In this document: positions 11,888 to 12,777 of the stretch, piece after piece
Numbering within the stretch: the stretch's first letter is position 1
Layout: each line of letters opens with the position of its first letter
From: Patescibacteria group bacterium
Lineage (GTDB): Bacteria; Patescibacteriota; Gracilibacteria; UM-FILTER-43-11
Reading direction: 5' to 3'
DNA: 12,777 nt
Assembly: GCA_029260985.1 (NCBI GenBank)
Contig: JAJDCE010000059.1
Span: 1 to 12,777 of the forward strand
Notes under the pieces: generated by a model
Told to the model about the DNA's origin: nothing
What the model saw: the letters and a program-made list of their open reading frames with translations, nothing else
Database searches by the model: none
Made by a program: the position numbers and the translations under genes

Positions 11888-12777
11888 ATGAAAGCGATCA
11901 TCGCCCTCATCGTGGCCTCCATGCTCTGCATGGTGGCCAACAGCAACGCGGCTCACGCCGCGTGTGACCAGTCCAAGCTCAACGCTTGGACGAAGAAGCG
12001 CATCAAGCAGGCGAAGGCCTGCAAGAAGATCGACAGCCTCACCAAGCGGTGGGGCATGCTGCAGAAGCAGCTCGCGAAAGCGGGTTGCTCCCTCGCCGAC
12101 GTTGGCCTTCCGGCCGACGCCGCGAACCTTTGCAAAAAGCAGCCCGCCGCCAAGACGACGCCCAAGGCGAAGGCAACCGCCAAGCCCGCCGCGTCGACAA
12201 CGAATGGTGCAATGCTGTTCAATCAACACAGCTGCAAACTCGCCGTGCCCCTCGAGGCACTCGGTGAGCTCTCGGTCATCCAGAAGCTCTACACCGAGTT
12301 CGCCAAGGAAACTGAGAACTCGAGAAACACCCAGGTGAGAGCCATGGGTGAGACCTTCACGAACGGCGCCGAGGCGGCTGCCTTCCTGAGAAGGAAGTAT
12401 GGCCGCGACAAGGGTCCCAAAAAGAAATGGGAAGCCTTGACCGCATACTGGTACGCCAGTACCCTGGCTTCCCTCGGGAAGCTCGGCTGCAAGCTGACTA
12501 ACCTGAAACCCCTCACCGCCGACATCGCGAACGAAGCGAAGCTGAAAGCGGATCTCGCCGTCCTGAAAAAGGGTGTCGAGCCACTCAAGGCCAAGATCGT
12601 TCCGAAGAAGGCGGAGAAGGATCAAACCAGCGGCGATCTGACGACGTTTGAAGCGCTTCGCAAGAAGCGCAGAAAAACGAAGGCTGAGCGCCAGCGGCTC
12701 AAGGAGCTCGGGAAGAGGTACACTTCTGTGACTCGACTCGGCGACTTGTCCGTCAAGCTGGCTTCGGAACTTCTGAA
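11888..12777 (+). CDS. GC-rich secreted Cys/Lys-rich protein (partial, runs off right edge)
   Basis: The frame has no stop from the leader to the window end; 296 complete codons are visible. It has a signal peptide (1-24, cleavage near AHA-AC), Cys26, 45, 67 and 82 in a helical Lys-rich region, an Ala/Lys/Pro/Thr linker (85-105), then a largely helical Lys/Glu/Leu-rich body with Cys116 and Cys201. I recognise no family. ATG 11888 has SD AAGGAG at spacing 6; in-frame ATG 11837, after AAAGGAAGGA, would add 17 residues. The overall plan (signal, small Cys domain, Pro-containing linker, second domain) resembles the unit A protein, with the last three of the first four cysteines at similar positions, but the sequences are otherwise unlike. 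Codons are strongly G/C at third positions. Confidence 0.75.
   Translation, partial: MKAIIALIVASMLCMVANSNAAHAACDQSKLNAWTKKRIKQAKACKKIDSLTKRWGMLQKQLAKAGCSLADVGLPADAANLCKKQPAAKTTPKAKATAKPAASTTNGAMLFNQHSCKLAVPLEALGELSVIQKLYTEFAKETENSRNTQVRAMGETFTNGAEAAAFLRRKYGRDKGPKKKWEALTAYWYASTLASLGKLGCKLTNLKPLTADIANEAKLKADLAVLKKGVEPLKAKIVPKKAEKDQTSGDLTTFEALRKKRRKTKAERQRLKELGKRYTSVTRLGDLSVKLASELL

Noticed and set aside
11741..12625. Long minus-strand reading frame of 294 codons
   Set aside because: It is a shadow of the plus-strand GC-rich gene, which has a signal peptide, SDs and a shared leader; G/C-rich third positions keep the opposite strand open by chance.

Overview
The window probably comes from a Patescibacteria/CPR-type bacterium (Peregrinibacteria-like is my guess, held loosely). 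Grounds: compact AT-leaning housekeeping genes with almost no Shine-Dalgarno (SD) sequences, a lysine-tailed CxxC-x17-CxxC zinc-ribbon protein, and many short palindromic or tandem repeats. The genetic code looks standard. Long conserved genes (typA, ychF, alpha-glucan phosphorylase) contain no in-frame TGA, and the carbonic anhydrase uses TGA as its stop.

Left part (1-8253): a truncated, nonsense-interrupted lipoprotein gene lies at the edge, followed on the minus strand by typA/bipA. Divergent from typA is an RGG-box, double zinc-ribbon, histone-H1-tailed protein. It converges with a stand-alone response-regulator receiver, which in turn diverges from a beta-carbonic anhydrase. The minus-strand cluster ychF -> alpha-glucan phosphorylase -> RNHCP zinc protein follows; the first two are 3 bp apart. 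Then come a ~120-bp imperfect palindrome and a type I 3-dehydroquinate dehydratase gene carrying an in-frame heptanucleotide repeat.

Right part (8254-12777): the character changes. Three consecutive plus-strand units each have a near-consensus sigma70 promoter, an untranslated leader, a real SD, and a product with a membrane or export signal. They are a 62-residue single-TM protein, a GC-rich type I membrane protein with an EGF-like module, and a GC-rich secreted Cys/Lys-rich protein cut by the right edge. The last two share a long structured 5' leader: matching promoters, a long stem, a C/G-block element with two mutually exclusive folds, a conserved small upstream ORF, and a small hairpin before the second SD. 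Between them sits a GIY-YIG nuclease-like gene flanked by perfect 27-bp inverted repeats, and that gene itself carries an in-frame palindromic insertion.

The most interesting candidates are (1) the duplicated structured leader driving unrelated GC-rich exported proteins, (2) the GIY-YIG gene with its flanking palindromes as a possible small mobile unit, and (3) the RGG/zinc-ribbon/H1-tail nucleic-acid-binding protein. All readings are by eye, without searches.
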